Shown here in pieces: positions 17,258 to 25,214 of a stretch of DNA of 64,000 nt. This DNA is from Streptomyces sp. BHT-5-2 (GTDB taxonomy: Bacteria > Actinomycetota > Actinomycetes > Streptomycetales > Streptomycetaceae): NCBI RefSeq assembly GCF_019774615.1, contig NZ_CP081497.1, positions 1 through 64,000 of the forward strand, in the 5' to 3' direction. The position numbers were made by a program, and so were the translations under genes. The notes below the pieces were generated by a model, which saw only the letters and a list, made by a program, of their open reading frames with translations, was not told where the DNA came from and made no database searches. Every line of letters begins with the position of its first letter. Positions within the stretch are counted from its first letter, which is position 1.

Positions 17258-18496
17258 ATGCAGAACACCGCCGAGACCGGCCCCGACGCCCTCGCCCCCA
17301 TCGACACCACGCCCCTCCTGGACGACCCGTACGCCGCTCTCGCCGCGCTCCGCGACGCCGGCCCGGTGCACCGCATCACCGGCACCGACGGGCAGCCCGC
17401 CTGGCTGGTCACCCGCTACGACGACGTCCGCAGCGCGCTGGCCGACCCCCGGCTCTCGCTCGACAAACGCCATGCGACCCCCGGCAACTACCGCGGCTTC
17501 TCGCTGCCCCCCGCCCTCGACGCCAACCTGCTCAACATGGACCCCCCGGACCACACCCGGATCCGCCGCCTGGTCGTCAAGGCGTTCACCCCGGGCCGGG
17601 TCGAGGCGCTCCGCGCACCCGTGCAGCGCGTCGCCGACGGCCTGCTGGACACCATGGCCGCGAAGGGCCGCGCAGAACTCGTCACGGACTACGCCGGACC
17701 GCTGCCGATCACCGTCATCTGCGATCTGCTCGGCATCCCCGCCGAGGACCGCCGCGACTTCCTGGCCTGGTCGGACGCGCTCATCACCCCCGACCCCGGC
17801 CGCCCGCAGGCGATGAAGGAGGCGATCGGCGCGATGCTGGAGTTCTACACCGCGCTGATCGCCGCCAAGCGCGCCGAACCCGGCGACGACCTGCTTTCGG
17901 ACCTGATCGCGGTCCGCGAAGACACCGCGGACACCACGGACGCCGCGGGTGCCGACCGGCTCAGCGAGGACGAACTGACCTCCCTGGCCTTCTTGATCCT
18001 CTTCGCCGGCTACGAGAACACCGTCCAGCTCATCGGCAACTCCGTCCTCGCCCTCCTCGACCACCCCGAACAACTCAGCGCGTTGCGCCGAAATCCAGCC
18101 GAAGTGTCCACCGCCGTCGAGGAGTTCCTCCGCTACGACGGACCGGCCCCCCTGGCCATCCGCCGCTTCCCCGTCGAGGACGTGGAGATCGGCGGCGTCC
18201 GCATCCCCGCCGGAGAGAGCGTGCTGCTCTCGATCGCGTCCGCGAACCGCGACCCGCACCGCTTCCCCGCCCCGGACCGGCTGGACCCGGCCCGCGACCT
18301 GTCCGGCCACCTCGCCCTGGGGCACGGCATCCACTACTGCCTGGGCGCGCCGCTGGCCCGGATGGAGGCGGAGATCGCCATCGGCGCCCTCATCAGCCGT
18401 TTCCCCGGCCTGCGCCTCGACGTGCCGCGGGACGAAGTGCGCTATCGCCGCACCATCCGGGCGCGTGGCCTGATTTCGCTGCCGGTGGCCTGGTAA
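17258..18496 (+). CDS. Cytochrome P450
   Basis: 412-residue soluble class I type P450. I-helix LFAGYENTVQL, ExxR in VEEFLRYDGP/AIRRF region (K-helix VEEFLR) and heme loop LALGHGIHYCLGAPLARME with Cys near residue 360 are present. The N-terminus (PIDTTPLLDDPYAALAALRD) is typical of Streptomyces P450s. TACGCT at 17244-17249 lies 8 bp before the ATG, so the mRNA may be leaderless. No ferredoxin or reductase gene is adjacent; the set at 58.6-61.5 kb is 41 kb away. Substrate unknown. Confidence 0.9.
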   Translation: MQNTAETGPDALAPIDTTPLLDDPYAALAALRDAGPVHRITGTDGQPAWLVTRYDDVRSALADPRLSLDKRHATPGNYRGFSLPPALDANLLNMDPPDHTRIRRLVVKAFTPGRVEALRAPVQRVADGLLDTMAAKGRAELVTDYAGPLPITVICDLLGIPAEDRRDFLAWSDALITPDPGRPQAMKEAIGAMLEFYTALIAAKRAEPGDDLLSDLIAVREDTADTTDAAGADRLSEDELTSLAFLILFAGYENTVQLIGNSVLALLDHPEQLSALRRNPAEVSTAVEEFLRYDGPAPLAIRRFPVEDVEIGGVRIPAGESVLLSIASANRDPHRFPAPDRLDPARDLSGHLALGHGIHYCLGAPLARMEAEIAIGALISRFPGLRLDVPRDEVRYRRTIRARGLISLPVAW

Positions 18497-18556
18497 TCCG
18501 AGAACGCACAAGTTTTTGATGCGTAACCGTTCAGACATGCGGTAGAAAAGTGCTGT

Positions 18557-18596
18557 GACCCGCCCGGTGTGCATCCCCCGTCGCACCGGGCGGGTC
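18557..18596 (+). terminator. Rho-independent-like terminator after P450
   Basis: GACCCGCCCGGTG and CACCGGGCGGGTC form a perfect 13-bp stem with a 14-nt loop, followed by CCTCTTT. It lies 60 bp past the P450 stop. Confidence 0.8.
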
Positions 18597-18605
18597 CCTC
18601 TTTGC

Positions 18606-18643
18606 GTCTGCGCAGACCCCCGCGGCACTCCGGCCGGAGTGCC
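18606..18643. promoter_or_regulatory. Two adjacent perfect palindromes
   Basis: GTCTGCGCAGAC (18606-18617) and GGCACTCCGGCCGGAGTGCC (18624-18643) are perfect dyads of 12 and 20 bp just after the terminator and 50-100 bp before the carboxypeptidase start. They could be operators or further terminator stems; they have no loop, which favours protein-binding sites. Confidence 0.4.
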
Positions 18644-18694
18644 GCCCCTTGGCCCGTCTGGCGCACCCGCGCTGCGCCCACCGCCGGCCCTTCT

Positions 18695-18700
18695 TAGCGT
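18695..18700 (+). promoter_or_regulatory. Candidate -10 element, leaderless start
   Basis: TAGCGT ends 6 bp before the ATG of the carboxypeptidase gene. That spacing puts the transcription start at or next to the start codon. No clear -35 is seen. Confidence 0.4.
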
Positions 18701-18706
18701 GATCTC

Positions 18707-19678
18707 ATGGCATTTGACGCGCTTGTGTCCAAGAAGACCGGTGCGCTGGCACTGATTGCCGCCGCCGGTGTGTCCCTGACCCCCATACCGGCCGACGCCC
18801 GCTCCGCCGCGTCCCTGGCCCGTCAACCCGCGGCGAGCTCCCGGCACCTGCGCCGCGAACTCAGCGCCGTGGCCTGGCTGGTCGCCGACGTCAACAGCGG
18901 CAAGGTGCTGGCCTCCAAGAATCCGCACCGCAAACTCGCCCCGGCCAGCACCCTCAAGACCCTGTTCGCGGTCACCGTACTGCCCAAGTTCTCCGCCAAA
19001 CGGGTGCGCCAGGTCAGCGCCGCCGACCTCTCCGGACTCGGCTCCGGCAGCAGCGTCGTCGGCATCCGCCAAGGAGGCCGCTACACCGTCGCCGACCTGT
19101 GGAACGGCGTCTTCCTGCGCTCCGGCAACGACGCGGTACACGTCCTCGCCGCCATGAACGGCGGCTGGTCGACCACCGCACGGCAGATGCAGCAGACCGC
19201 CCGCCGGCTCGGCGCTCGCGACACCTCGGTCAAGTCCCCGGACGGCTACGACGCCCCCGGCCAGGTGTCCTCCGCCTTCGACCTGACGGTCTTCGCCCGC
19301 GCCGGCCTCGCCAACGAGGACTTCGCCCGCTACTGCTCCACCACCCGCGCCGCCTTCCCGGCCGCCGGCGGCGGCACGGCCCAACTGGAGAACACCAACC
19401 GGATACTGGTGGGCTCGCACGGAATGGCCCGCTACCCCGGCATCATCGGTGTCAAGAACGGCTACACCAGCAAGGCCGGCAACACCCTGATCGCCGCCGC
19501 CCGCCGCAACGGCCACACCCTGATCGCCACCGTGCTCAACCCCCGGTCGGGCGAGGCCAACGGCGTCTACAAGGAAGCCGGGCAGCTGCTGGACTGGGGC
19601 TTCGAGCACGTGGCGCACTCCGAGCCGGTCGGCCGGAGCGGGCGCGATGACGAGGAGGAGGAAGAGGAGGACTTCTAG
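18707..19678 (+). CDS. D-alanyl-D-alanine carboxypeptidase (serine type, S11)
   Basis: 323-residue penicillin-binding hydrolase. N-terminal signal-like segment (LALIAAAGVSLTPIPADARS), SxxK motif STLK near residue 82, SxN as SGND near 138 and KTG variant KNGYTSKAG near 249. It would trim the terminal D-Ala from peptidoglycan stem peptides outside the membrane. The tail is strongly acidic (GRDDEEEEEEDF) with no C-terminal anchor helix, unlike most DacA proteins. Converges with the DUF309 gene (gap 34 bp). Confidence 0.88.
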   Translation: MAFDALVSKKTGALALIAAAGVSLTPIPADARSAASLARQPAASSRHLRRELSAVAWLVADVNSGKVLASKNPHRKLAPASTLKTLFAVTVLPKFSAKRVRQVSAADLSGLGSGSSVVGIRQGGRYTVADLWNGVFLRSGNDAVHVLAAMNGGWSTTARQMQQTARRLGARDTSVKSPDGYDAPGQVSSAFDLTVFARAGLANEDFARYCSTTRAAFPAAGGGTAQLENTNRILVGSHGMARYPGIIGVKNGYTSKAGNTLIAAARRNGHTLIATVLNPRSGEANGVYKEAGQLLDWGFEHVAHSEPVGRSGRDDEEEEEEDF

Positions 19679-19712
19679 TGCCGTTGAGGCGGTGGCCCGC
19701 GGTATTCAGGGT

Positions 19713-20276
19713 TCAGGCGTGCCCGCGCAGTCGGGGTGCCGACTCGGCGGCCGAGACCGGACCGGCCGCCGCACCGCTCTCCGGGGCGGCCCCGGCCAGG
19801 CGCCCGGTGAGGTCCCGCGCCCAGGCCGTCAGCCCGGCGACGTCGACGCCGTACGGTGCGGCGGTGGCATACGGGGCGATGGCCGCGGCGCCGCGCTCCA
19901 GCAGCGCGGCGCCTCCCGTGACATTGCCGCGCGCCGCATGGGTGAGCCCCACGGCGAGCTGGGCCAGTCCCCGCCAGAGCGCCCGCTCGGCCTCGGGGGC
20001 GGCCTTCCAGGCGTCCTCCAGGACCTCGTGGGCATGGAACGGCAGCCCGTCGTCCAGGAGCCGCTGTGCCTCCGCCAGCGTCTCGTCCGGCGTACGGGGC
20101 ACGCCCTCGGGCTGCCGGGCGATCCCCGGGGAACCGTAGGGCAGCGGGCGGCCCAGCCCGTCGCGGGGGCGGGCGTTACGGGCCCGCCCCCGCTCGTCGC
20201 GGTCACGGGGGCGCGGCGCGGCGGCGCCGTCCTCCTCGTTCCGGGTGGGCTCTCGGGGGTCCTCCGGGGCATTCAC
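19713..20276 (-). CDS. DUF309 domain protein
   Basis: 187 residues. The DUF309 signature RLLDDGLPFHAHEVLEDAWK followed by LWRGLAQLAVGLTHAARGN is clear at about residues 70-125. The first 45 residues are charged and low-complexity (PREPTRNEEDGAAAPRPRD). GTG at 20276 is chosen because the family core begins well downstream and the upstream frame is not conserved-looking. Function of the family is unknown. Confidence 0.8.
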   Translation of the reverse strand: MNAPEDPREPTRNEEDGAAAPRPRDRDERGRARNARPRDGLGRPLPYGSPGIARQPEGVPRTPDETLAEAQRLLDDGLPFHAHEVLEDAWKAAPEAERALWRGLAQLAVGLTHAARGNVTGGAALLERGAAAIAPYATAAPYGVDVAGLTAWARDLTGRLAGAAPESGAAAGPVSAAESAPRLRGHA

Positions 20277-20383
20277 CCTTCGATTGTGCGCCGTGGAACG
20301 GTGCCGCGGTCTACGCGGGGTCCCGGCCAAGCCGCCGGCTCTCCGACCGGGCGGCCACGCGACCGCCCGCCGCCCCGCCGGAC

Positions 20384-20713
20384 CTACGCCAACTGCACCT
20401 CGTAGAAGCAGAGATGATCCTTGATCTCCGCGACGCCGTCGTGCGGCTCGGGGTAGGCCCAGACGAGGTCCTCGGGGCCCTGTTCGAGTGACCAGTAGGA
20501 GGCGGTGCCCTTGAACGGGCACACCGTATGGGTCGCGGAGGGCGTCAGCAGATCCGTGCGGACATCCTCCGGCGGCAGGTAGTAGCGCACCGGACAACCG
20601 GTCTCGAAGAGCAGCAGCGGGCGCCGGCTCTCGGCCAGCAGCTGCTCGTTCACCACGACCCGGACGTGCTCGGTGCCTTGTTTGATCTCGATGCGATGGC
20701 CTTGCGTGGACAC
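20384..20713 (-). CDS. DUF427 domain protein
   Basis: 109-residue DUF427 protein: IKQGTEHVRVVVNEQLLAES, LLLFETGCPVRYYLPPEDV, THTVCPFKGTASYWSLE and PHDGVAEIKDHLCFYE are the family blocks. GTG at 20713 with GGAGATCAGG upstream. Small beta-fold protein of unknown activity; divergent from the serine hydrolase at 20825. Confidence 0.88.
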   Translation of the reverse strand: MSTQGHRIEIKQGTEHVRVVVNEQLLAESRRPLLLFETGCPVRYYLPPEDVRTDLLTPSATHTVCPFKGTASYWSLEQGPEDLVWAYPEPHDGVAEIKDHLCFYEVQLA

Positions 20714-20824
20714 AGCCCTGATCTCCGTTCGCGAAGGGGACGGTACAACCTCAGGGTCGCATCCGGGACAGGTTCCGGGAGATCCCTGAGGTCGTCGCAT
20801 CCCGCGATCGGCAGAGTGTCGGAC

Positions 20825-22141
20825 ATGACCTACGACACGTTCTCAACCATCCGGGCCGCGGCATCGTCGACCCGGCTCGCAACACCCCAGTCCGCGACCC
20901 CTTCCTCTCATCTCCGTGCTCCGTCTCCTTCCTCCCCGACCTCCTCCTCAAGGCCGTCTCGCCCATCCCGCAGAGCGGTCGTCGGTGCGGCGTTGGCCGG
21001 TGCGGCGGCACTCACCGCCTTCGGGCCGGCGCGCACCGCCACCGCCGCGGCGCCCCGACGCCTCCGTCCACCCGTCTCACCCACCCCGCTCCCCCCGCTG
21101 GACACCGAGGCCCTGCGTGCCGCGATCGGCGACCTGGCACACCCCGAGGCCACCGGCGCCCAGCTGCGGGTCTCCGGCTCGGCAGGCCGCTGGTACGACA
21201 CCGCCGGCGTCGCCGACCGGGCGAGCGGTCGACCGATCCGCGAGCACGACGCCTTCCGCATCGGCAGCATCACCAAAGTCTTCGTCGCCACGGTGATCCT
21301 TCAACTGGCCGCCGAACACCGGCTGGTGCTCGACGCCCCGGTGCAGCGCCATCTCCCCGGTCTCCTCCCGGCCGCGTTCCCAGCCATCAGCGTCACCCAG
21401 CTGCTGAACCACACCAGTGGACTGCCCGACGAGACCGGCGACGGCGTACCGGACCTCTCCACTCCCGAGGCCGTCGTCCGCCACCGCTACGACAGATGGA
21501 CTCCGGAGCAACTGGTCTCCCAGGTCTCGCACGGCTCGATGAAATTCGACCCGGGCAGCAAGCAGGAGTACCGCGGGATCAACTACGTGCTCCTGGCCCT
21601 GCTCATCGAGCGCCTGACCGGCCGCCGTTACGGCGAGGCGATCACCGACCGCATCCTGAGCCCGCTGGGTCTCCGGCAGACCTCCCTGCCCGGCCGGGAC
21701 CCCCGCATCCACGGCCCTCATATCCACGGCTATCTGCGTATGACCGACGGCAGGATGGTCGACATCACCGACTACGACCAGACATCCGCCTGGGGCGAGG
21801 GCGAGATGATATCGACCATCGGCGACCTGGAGCGTTTCCAGACCGCCCTGTTCTCCGGGATGCTGCTGCCGCGGCCGATCCTGGAGCGCATGTTCACCCT
21901 GCCCGACGGCGTACGCATGGTCGACGGCACCCCGGCCCGCTTCGGCGCCGGTCTGCAGACCGTCACGGTGAACGGCATCACGCTGTGGGGGAAGACCGGC
22001 GAACGGTACGGCTACTCCTCGTTCATGGTCGCCACCCGCGACCAACGGCGCCGCGTCGTCTTCACGTTCAACCCGACGCACCGGGACGCCACCCAGTCCC
22101 AGATGACGCTCCGCGTCGCCGAGGCGTTGACGAAGGGCTGA
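20825..22141 (+). CDS. Secreted serine hydrolase, beta-lactamase / D,D-peptidase type
   Basis: 438 residues. A Tat-type export signal (SRRAVVGAALAGAAALTAFG) is preceded by a long Ser/Pro-rich stretch. The penicillin-binding fold is shown by SxxK (GSITKVFVATVIL, near residue 148), ISVTQLLNHTSGLPDETGDG and the third motif LWGKTGERYGYS. The usual YxN motif reads EYRGINYVLL, so Tyr is kept but Asn is replaced by Gly. It resembles Streptomyces D,D-carboxypeptidase/beta-lactamase-like esterases. ATG at 20825 is one choice; the true start could be nearer the RR motif. Confidence 0.85.
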   Translation: MTYDTFSTIRAAASSTRLATPQSATPSSHLRAPSPSSPTSSSRPSRPSRRAVVGAALAGAAALTAFGPARTATAAAPRRLRPPVSPTPLPPLDTEALRAAIGDLAHPEATGAQLRVSGSAGRWYDTAGVADRASGRPIREHDAFRIGSITKVFVATVILQLAAEHRLVLDAPVQRHLPGLLPAAFPAISVTQLLNHTSGLPDETGDGVPDLSTPEAVVRHRYDRWTPEQLVSQVSHGSMKFDPGSKQEYRGINYVLLALLIERLTGRRYGEAITDRILSPLGLRQTSLPGRDPRIHGPHIHGYLRMTDGRMVDITDYDQTSAWGEGEMISTIGDLERFQTALFSGMLLPRPILERMFTLPDGVRMVDGTPARFGAGLQTVTVNGITLWGKTGERYGYSSFMVATRDQRRRVVFTFNPTHRDATQSQMTLRVAEALTKG

Positions 22142-22184
22142 GCCGAGAGGCTCCTGGAGAGTGTTCAGGGCTTCATGGTCATGG

Positions 22185-23006
22185 TCATGGTCGTGGTGTG
22201 AGGGAGTGTTCGGTGAAGCGGCCGCAGGAGCGGAAGCCCAGCCGGCGGTAGACGGGCTCGCCGTCCGCGGAGGCTTGGAGGACGGCGATGCCGGTGCCCC
22301 CGGCGCGGGCCGTGTGGAGTGCGGCCAGGGTGAGGGCGGTGCCGTAGCCGCGCCTGCGGTGCGTGGTCAGGGTGCAGATGTTGTAGATACCGGCGACGCC
22401 GGCGTTGTGGAAGACCTCGGCCGAGGCGACCGGGCGGCCATCGGTGTAGCCGACGAGATGGCGGGCCGGACTGCCGGGCGCGAGCGCCTGCCGGGCGGTG
22501 CGGTCGTGGAAACGGAGGACGGTGTCGGCGGGCGGGTCCCAGTTCGCGGCGAGGACCGCGGCGTAGTGCGAGAGCTGTTCGGGGGTGGTCACCTGCCGGA
22601 TGTCCAGGAGGCCGGGAGGCGGGGAAGGGAGGGAGTCGCCGAGTTCGGCCCACATGGCCGTCTCGTGGGCGGACGGCGGAAGGCCGGTCTGGGCCAGCCG
22701 TGCGGCCAGGTCCGGCGGTGTCGAGGCGGGGCCGACCCACCAGGAGAAGGGGCGGCCGGTCTCGGCCACCGCGCGCACGGTCGCGGAGATCCGTGCCGAG
22801 GCGGTGGCGGGGGTGAAGCGGGCCGCGGCGACGATGTTGAAGGTGTCGTCGGCGAGACCGCTGTCGGCGACGAGGAGGTCGGCCGCCTCCGTGACGGTCG
22901 CGCCTGCCAGGTTCCGGTGCAGATGGCAGGCGTGCTCGGCCAGGTTCCGTTCCATCCTGGCCGACAGCTCGCCTGCATCGGGGAGAGGAGTGTGTTCATG
23001 ACGCAT
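22185..23006 (-). CDS. GNAT-family N-acetyltransferase
   Basis: 273 residues with a GNAT domain in the C-terminal half: GYTDGRPVASAEVFHNAGVA, IYNICTLTTHRRRGYGTALT (acetyl-CoA loop RRRGYG) and GEPVYRRLGFRSCGRF. The N-terminal half (RMERNLAEHACHLHRNLAG) is a divergent extra domain. Located 54 bp after the carnitine dehydrogenase gene on the same strand, so possibly the last gene of that operon. The last codons sit in a CCATGA-type triple repeat (about 22174-22192). Confidence 0.8.
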   Translation of the reverse strand: MRHEHTPLPDAGELSARMERNLAEHACHLHRNLAGATVTEAADLLVADSGLADDTFNIVAAARFTPATASARISATVRAVAETGRPFSWWVGPASTPPDLAARLAQTGLPPSAHETAMWAELGDSLPSPPPGLLDIRQVTTPEQLSHYAAVLAANWDPPADTVLRFHDRTARQALAPGSPARHLVGYTDGRPVASAEVFHNAGVAGIYNICTLTTHRRRGYGTALTLAALHTARAGGTGIAVLQASADGEPVYRRLGFRSCGRFTEHSLTPRP

Positions 23007-23060
23007 GGTTGCCGATCAGAACATGCCCGCGTTCGGGCGGCACGTTGATTTCGGGCGTCA

Positions 23061-24056
23061 TCAGGCTGGGCTCCCGGGGGCGTTGGGGTTCGTGGGGTGG
23101 GGGAGGCGGTTGGTGGCGCGGAGGATGTTGATGACGCCCTGGTCGCGTTCGGCCACGAGGTCGGCGTAGGTGCGGTCGCCGGCGGCCGTCGCACAGCCGT
23201 CGACCATGGCGTCGCGGAGGGCGCGGTCCAGTTCGGGGGCCTCCAGGCGGGTCCAGGGGGACTTCAGTGAGGGGCCGAAGTGGTCGAGCATATGGGCCAT
23301 GCCGCCCTCGCCGCCGGCCAGTGCGAAGGTCAGGCAAGGGCCCATGAACGCCCAGCGCAGGCCCGGCCCTTCGGTGATGGACGCGTCGATGTCCTCGACC
23401 GTGGCCTCGCCGTTGGCGACCATGTGCAGGGCCTCGCGCCACAGTGCCTCCTGGAGGCGGTTGGCTATGAAGCCGGGGAGTTCGCGGTCCATGGTGAGGA
23501 CCGACTTGCCGGCGCGTTCGTAGAAGCGGGCCGCCCAGGTCACGGCCGCGGGGTCGGTGCGGGTGCCGCCGACGACCTCGACGAGCGGGATCAGGTACGG
23601 CGGGTTGAAGGGGTGGCCGACGACCAGGCGGGACGGGTCGGCCGCCGCGGTCTGCAGGTCGGTCATCGGGTAGCCGGAGGTGGAGGAGGCGATGACCACG
23701 CCGGGAGGTGTGGCGACGTCCAGTTCGGCGAGCAGCGCGCGCTTCAACTCCAGGTTCTCCGGGGCGCTTTCCTGGACGAAGTCGGCGTCGGCGACGGCCT
23801 CGGCGAGGGTCGTGGCGAACGTCAGCCGGTCCGGGGAGGCGCCGTCGGCGAGGCCCAGCAGCTCCAGGGCGGGCCAGGCGGCGGTGACCAGGCGGTGGAG
23901 CCTCTCCGCGGCGTCCTCGGCGGGGTCCCAGGCGGTGACGTCGTAGCCGCGGGCGAGGAAGTGGGCGACCCAGCCGCCGCCTATGACGCCGGCGCCGATA
24001 CAGGCCACCCGGCGGGCGGACCCGGGGGAGAGGGAGGGGGAGGGCGAGAAGGGCAT
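23061..24056 (-). CDS. L-carnitine dehydrogenase-like 3-hydroxyacyl-CoA dehydrogenase
   Basis: 331 residues. NAD-binding motif VACIGAGVIGGGWVAHFLARG at residues 17-37, catalytic-domain blocks VVGHPFNPPYLIPLVEVVGG and DRELPGFIANRLQEALWREA, and the tail EGPGLRWAFMGPCLTFALAG. These match the L-carnitine 3-dehydrogenase branch, which oxidises L-carnitine to 3-dehydrocarnitine with NAD. The neighbour at 24146 is a beta-keto acid cleavage enzyme, the known next step. ATG at 24056 follows AGGAGG. Confidence 0.85.
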   Translation of the reverse strand: MPFSPSPSLSPGSARRVACIGAGVIGGGWVAHFLARGYDVTAWDPAEDAAERLHRLVTAAWPALELLGLADGASPDRLTFATTLAEAVADADFVQESAPENLELKRALLAELDVATPPGVVIASSTSGYPMTDLQTAAADPSRLVVGHPFNPPYLIPLVEVVGGTRTDPAAVTWAARFYERAGKSVLTMDRELPGFIANRLQEALWREALHMVANGEATVEDIDASITEGPGLRWAFMGPCLTFALAGGEGGMAHMLDHFGPSLKSPWTRLEAPELDRALRDAMVDGCATAAGDRTYADLVAERDQGVINILRATNRLPHPTNPNAPGSPA

Positions 24057-24145
24057 GGTGCGGCCTCCTGGGTGGGTGTGTGGGGGCGCTGGGCCCGGGG
24101 CCCAGGGGCCGGCTCCGGCCCGGCGCCTGGTGGCCCGGCCCGGGA

Positions 24146-25045
24146 TCAGGTGCGCGGCTTCAGGCCCAGGCGGGTGCGGGCCTGGTCCGGGGTGGCGACG
24201 GTGGCGCCGAGGAGTTCGGTGATCTGGACGGCGCGTTCGACGAGTTGGGCGTTGGTGGCCTTGACGCCGCGGCTGAGGTAGAGGTTGTCCTCCAGGCCGA
24301 CGCGGACGTTGCCGCCGAGGAGGATCGACTGGGCGACCCAGGGCATCTGCATCCGGCCGAGCGCGAAACTGGCCCACTGGGCGCCCTCGGGCAGCATGTT
24401 CACCATCGACTGGAGCACGCCGGGGTCGGCCGGGGCGCCCCACGGTATGCCCATGCACAGCTGGAAGACGGTGGGGTCGTCCAGCAGACCCTCGGCGAGC
24501 AGTTGCCTGGCGAACCACAGCTGGCCGGTGTCGAAGATCTCCAACTCCGGCCGGACGCCGAGTTCCTGGATCCGCCGGGCGCCGGCCCGCAGCATGTCGG
24601 GCGTGGAGACGTAGAGGGTGGAGCCGTCGCCGAAGTTGAGCGAGCCGCAGTCCAGGGTGCAGATGTCGGGGAGCAGGTCCTCGACGTGCGGGAGCCGTTC
24701 CAGGCCGCTGACCAGGTCGGTTCCCGGCAGCTGGGTGAGCGGGCGCTCGGGGTCGATGACCAGGTCGCCGCCCATGCCGGCGGTGAGGTTGATGACGACG
24801 TCGGTGCCGGTCTGCTTGATGCGGTCGACGACCTCGGCGTAGAGGCGGGGGTCGCGGGCCGGGTCGCCGGTCTCCGGGTCGCGTACGTGGATGTGCACCA
24901 CCGCGGCGCCCGCGGCGGCCGCTGCGACGGCGGACTCGGCGATCTGCTCGGGTGTCACGGGGACGTGCGGGGAGCGGCGGACGGTGTCGCCGGCGCCGGT
25001 GAGGGCGCAGGTGATGATGACCTCGTCGGTGGGGGCGGTGGCCAT
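24146..25045 (-). CDS. Beta-keto acid cleavage enzyme (BKACE), dehydrocarnitine type
   Basis: 299-residue DUF849/BKACE protein, a zinc TIM-barrel enzyme that splits beta-keto acids with acetyl-CoA. VIITCALTGAGDTVRRSPHV, AAVVHIHVRDPETGDPARDP (zinc ligands HxH), VINLTAGMG and the Glu in LEIFDTGQ are visible; the zinc-binding end GGNVRVGLEDNLY is intact. Beside carnitine dehydrogenase it most likely converts dehydrocarnitine to a betaine thioester and acetoacetate, as CdhC does in Pseudomonas. First gene of the operon; three 11-bp direct repeats lie about 80 bp upstream. Confidence 0.85.
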   Translation of the reverse strand: MATAPTDEVIITCALTGAGDTVRRSPHVPVTPEQIAESAVAAAAAGAAVVHIHVRDPETGDPARDPRLYAEVVDRIKQTGTDVVINLTAGMGGDLVIDPERPLTQLPGTDLVSGLERLPHVEDLLPDICTLDCGSLNFGDGSTLYVSTPDMLRAGARRIQELGVRPELEIFDTGQLWFARQLLAEGLLDDPTVFQLCMGIPWGAPADPGVLQSMVNMLPEGAQWASFALGRMQMPWVAQSILLGGNVRVGLEDNLYLSRGVKATNAQLVERAVQITELLGATVATPDQARTRLGLKPRT

Positions 25046-25120
25046 GGGGTCCCTTCGGTCGGAGGGGCGGGTGGGGCGCGTGGGTGGCGAGTAGGGAGTG
25101 GCGAGCGGAGGACGCCCCGC

Positions 25121-25153
25121 CGGGAATCCATCGGGAATCCATCGGGAATCCAT
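25121..25153. repeat. Three tandem 11-bp repeats upstream of carnitine genes
   Basis: CGGGAATCCAT occurs three times head to tail with no mismatch, followed by CCCGAAC. It is 76 bp upstream of the BKACE start and downstream of the decayed regulator. An iteron-type operator for the carnitine operon is one reading; slippage in decaying DNA is another. Confidence 0.8.
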
Positions 25154-25214
25154 CCCGAACCGAACGCCCCCGTCCCCTGGAGACCCCACCCCCCAGCCCC
25201 TTCCGCAGCCCCGC

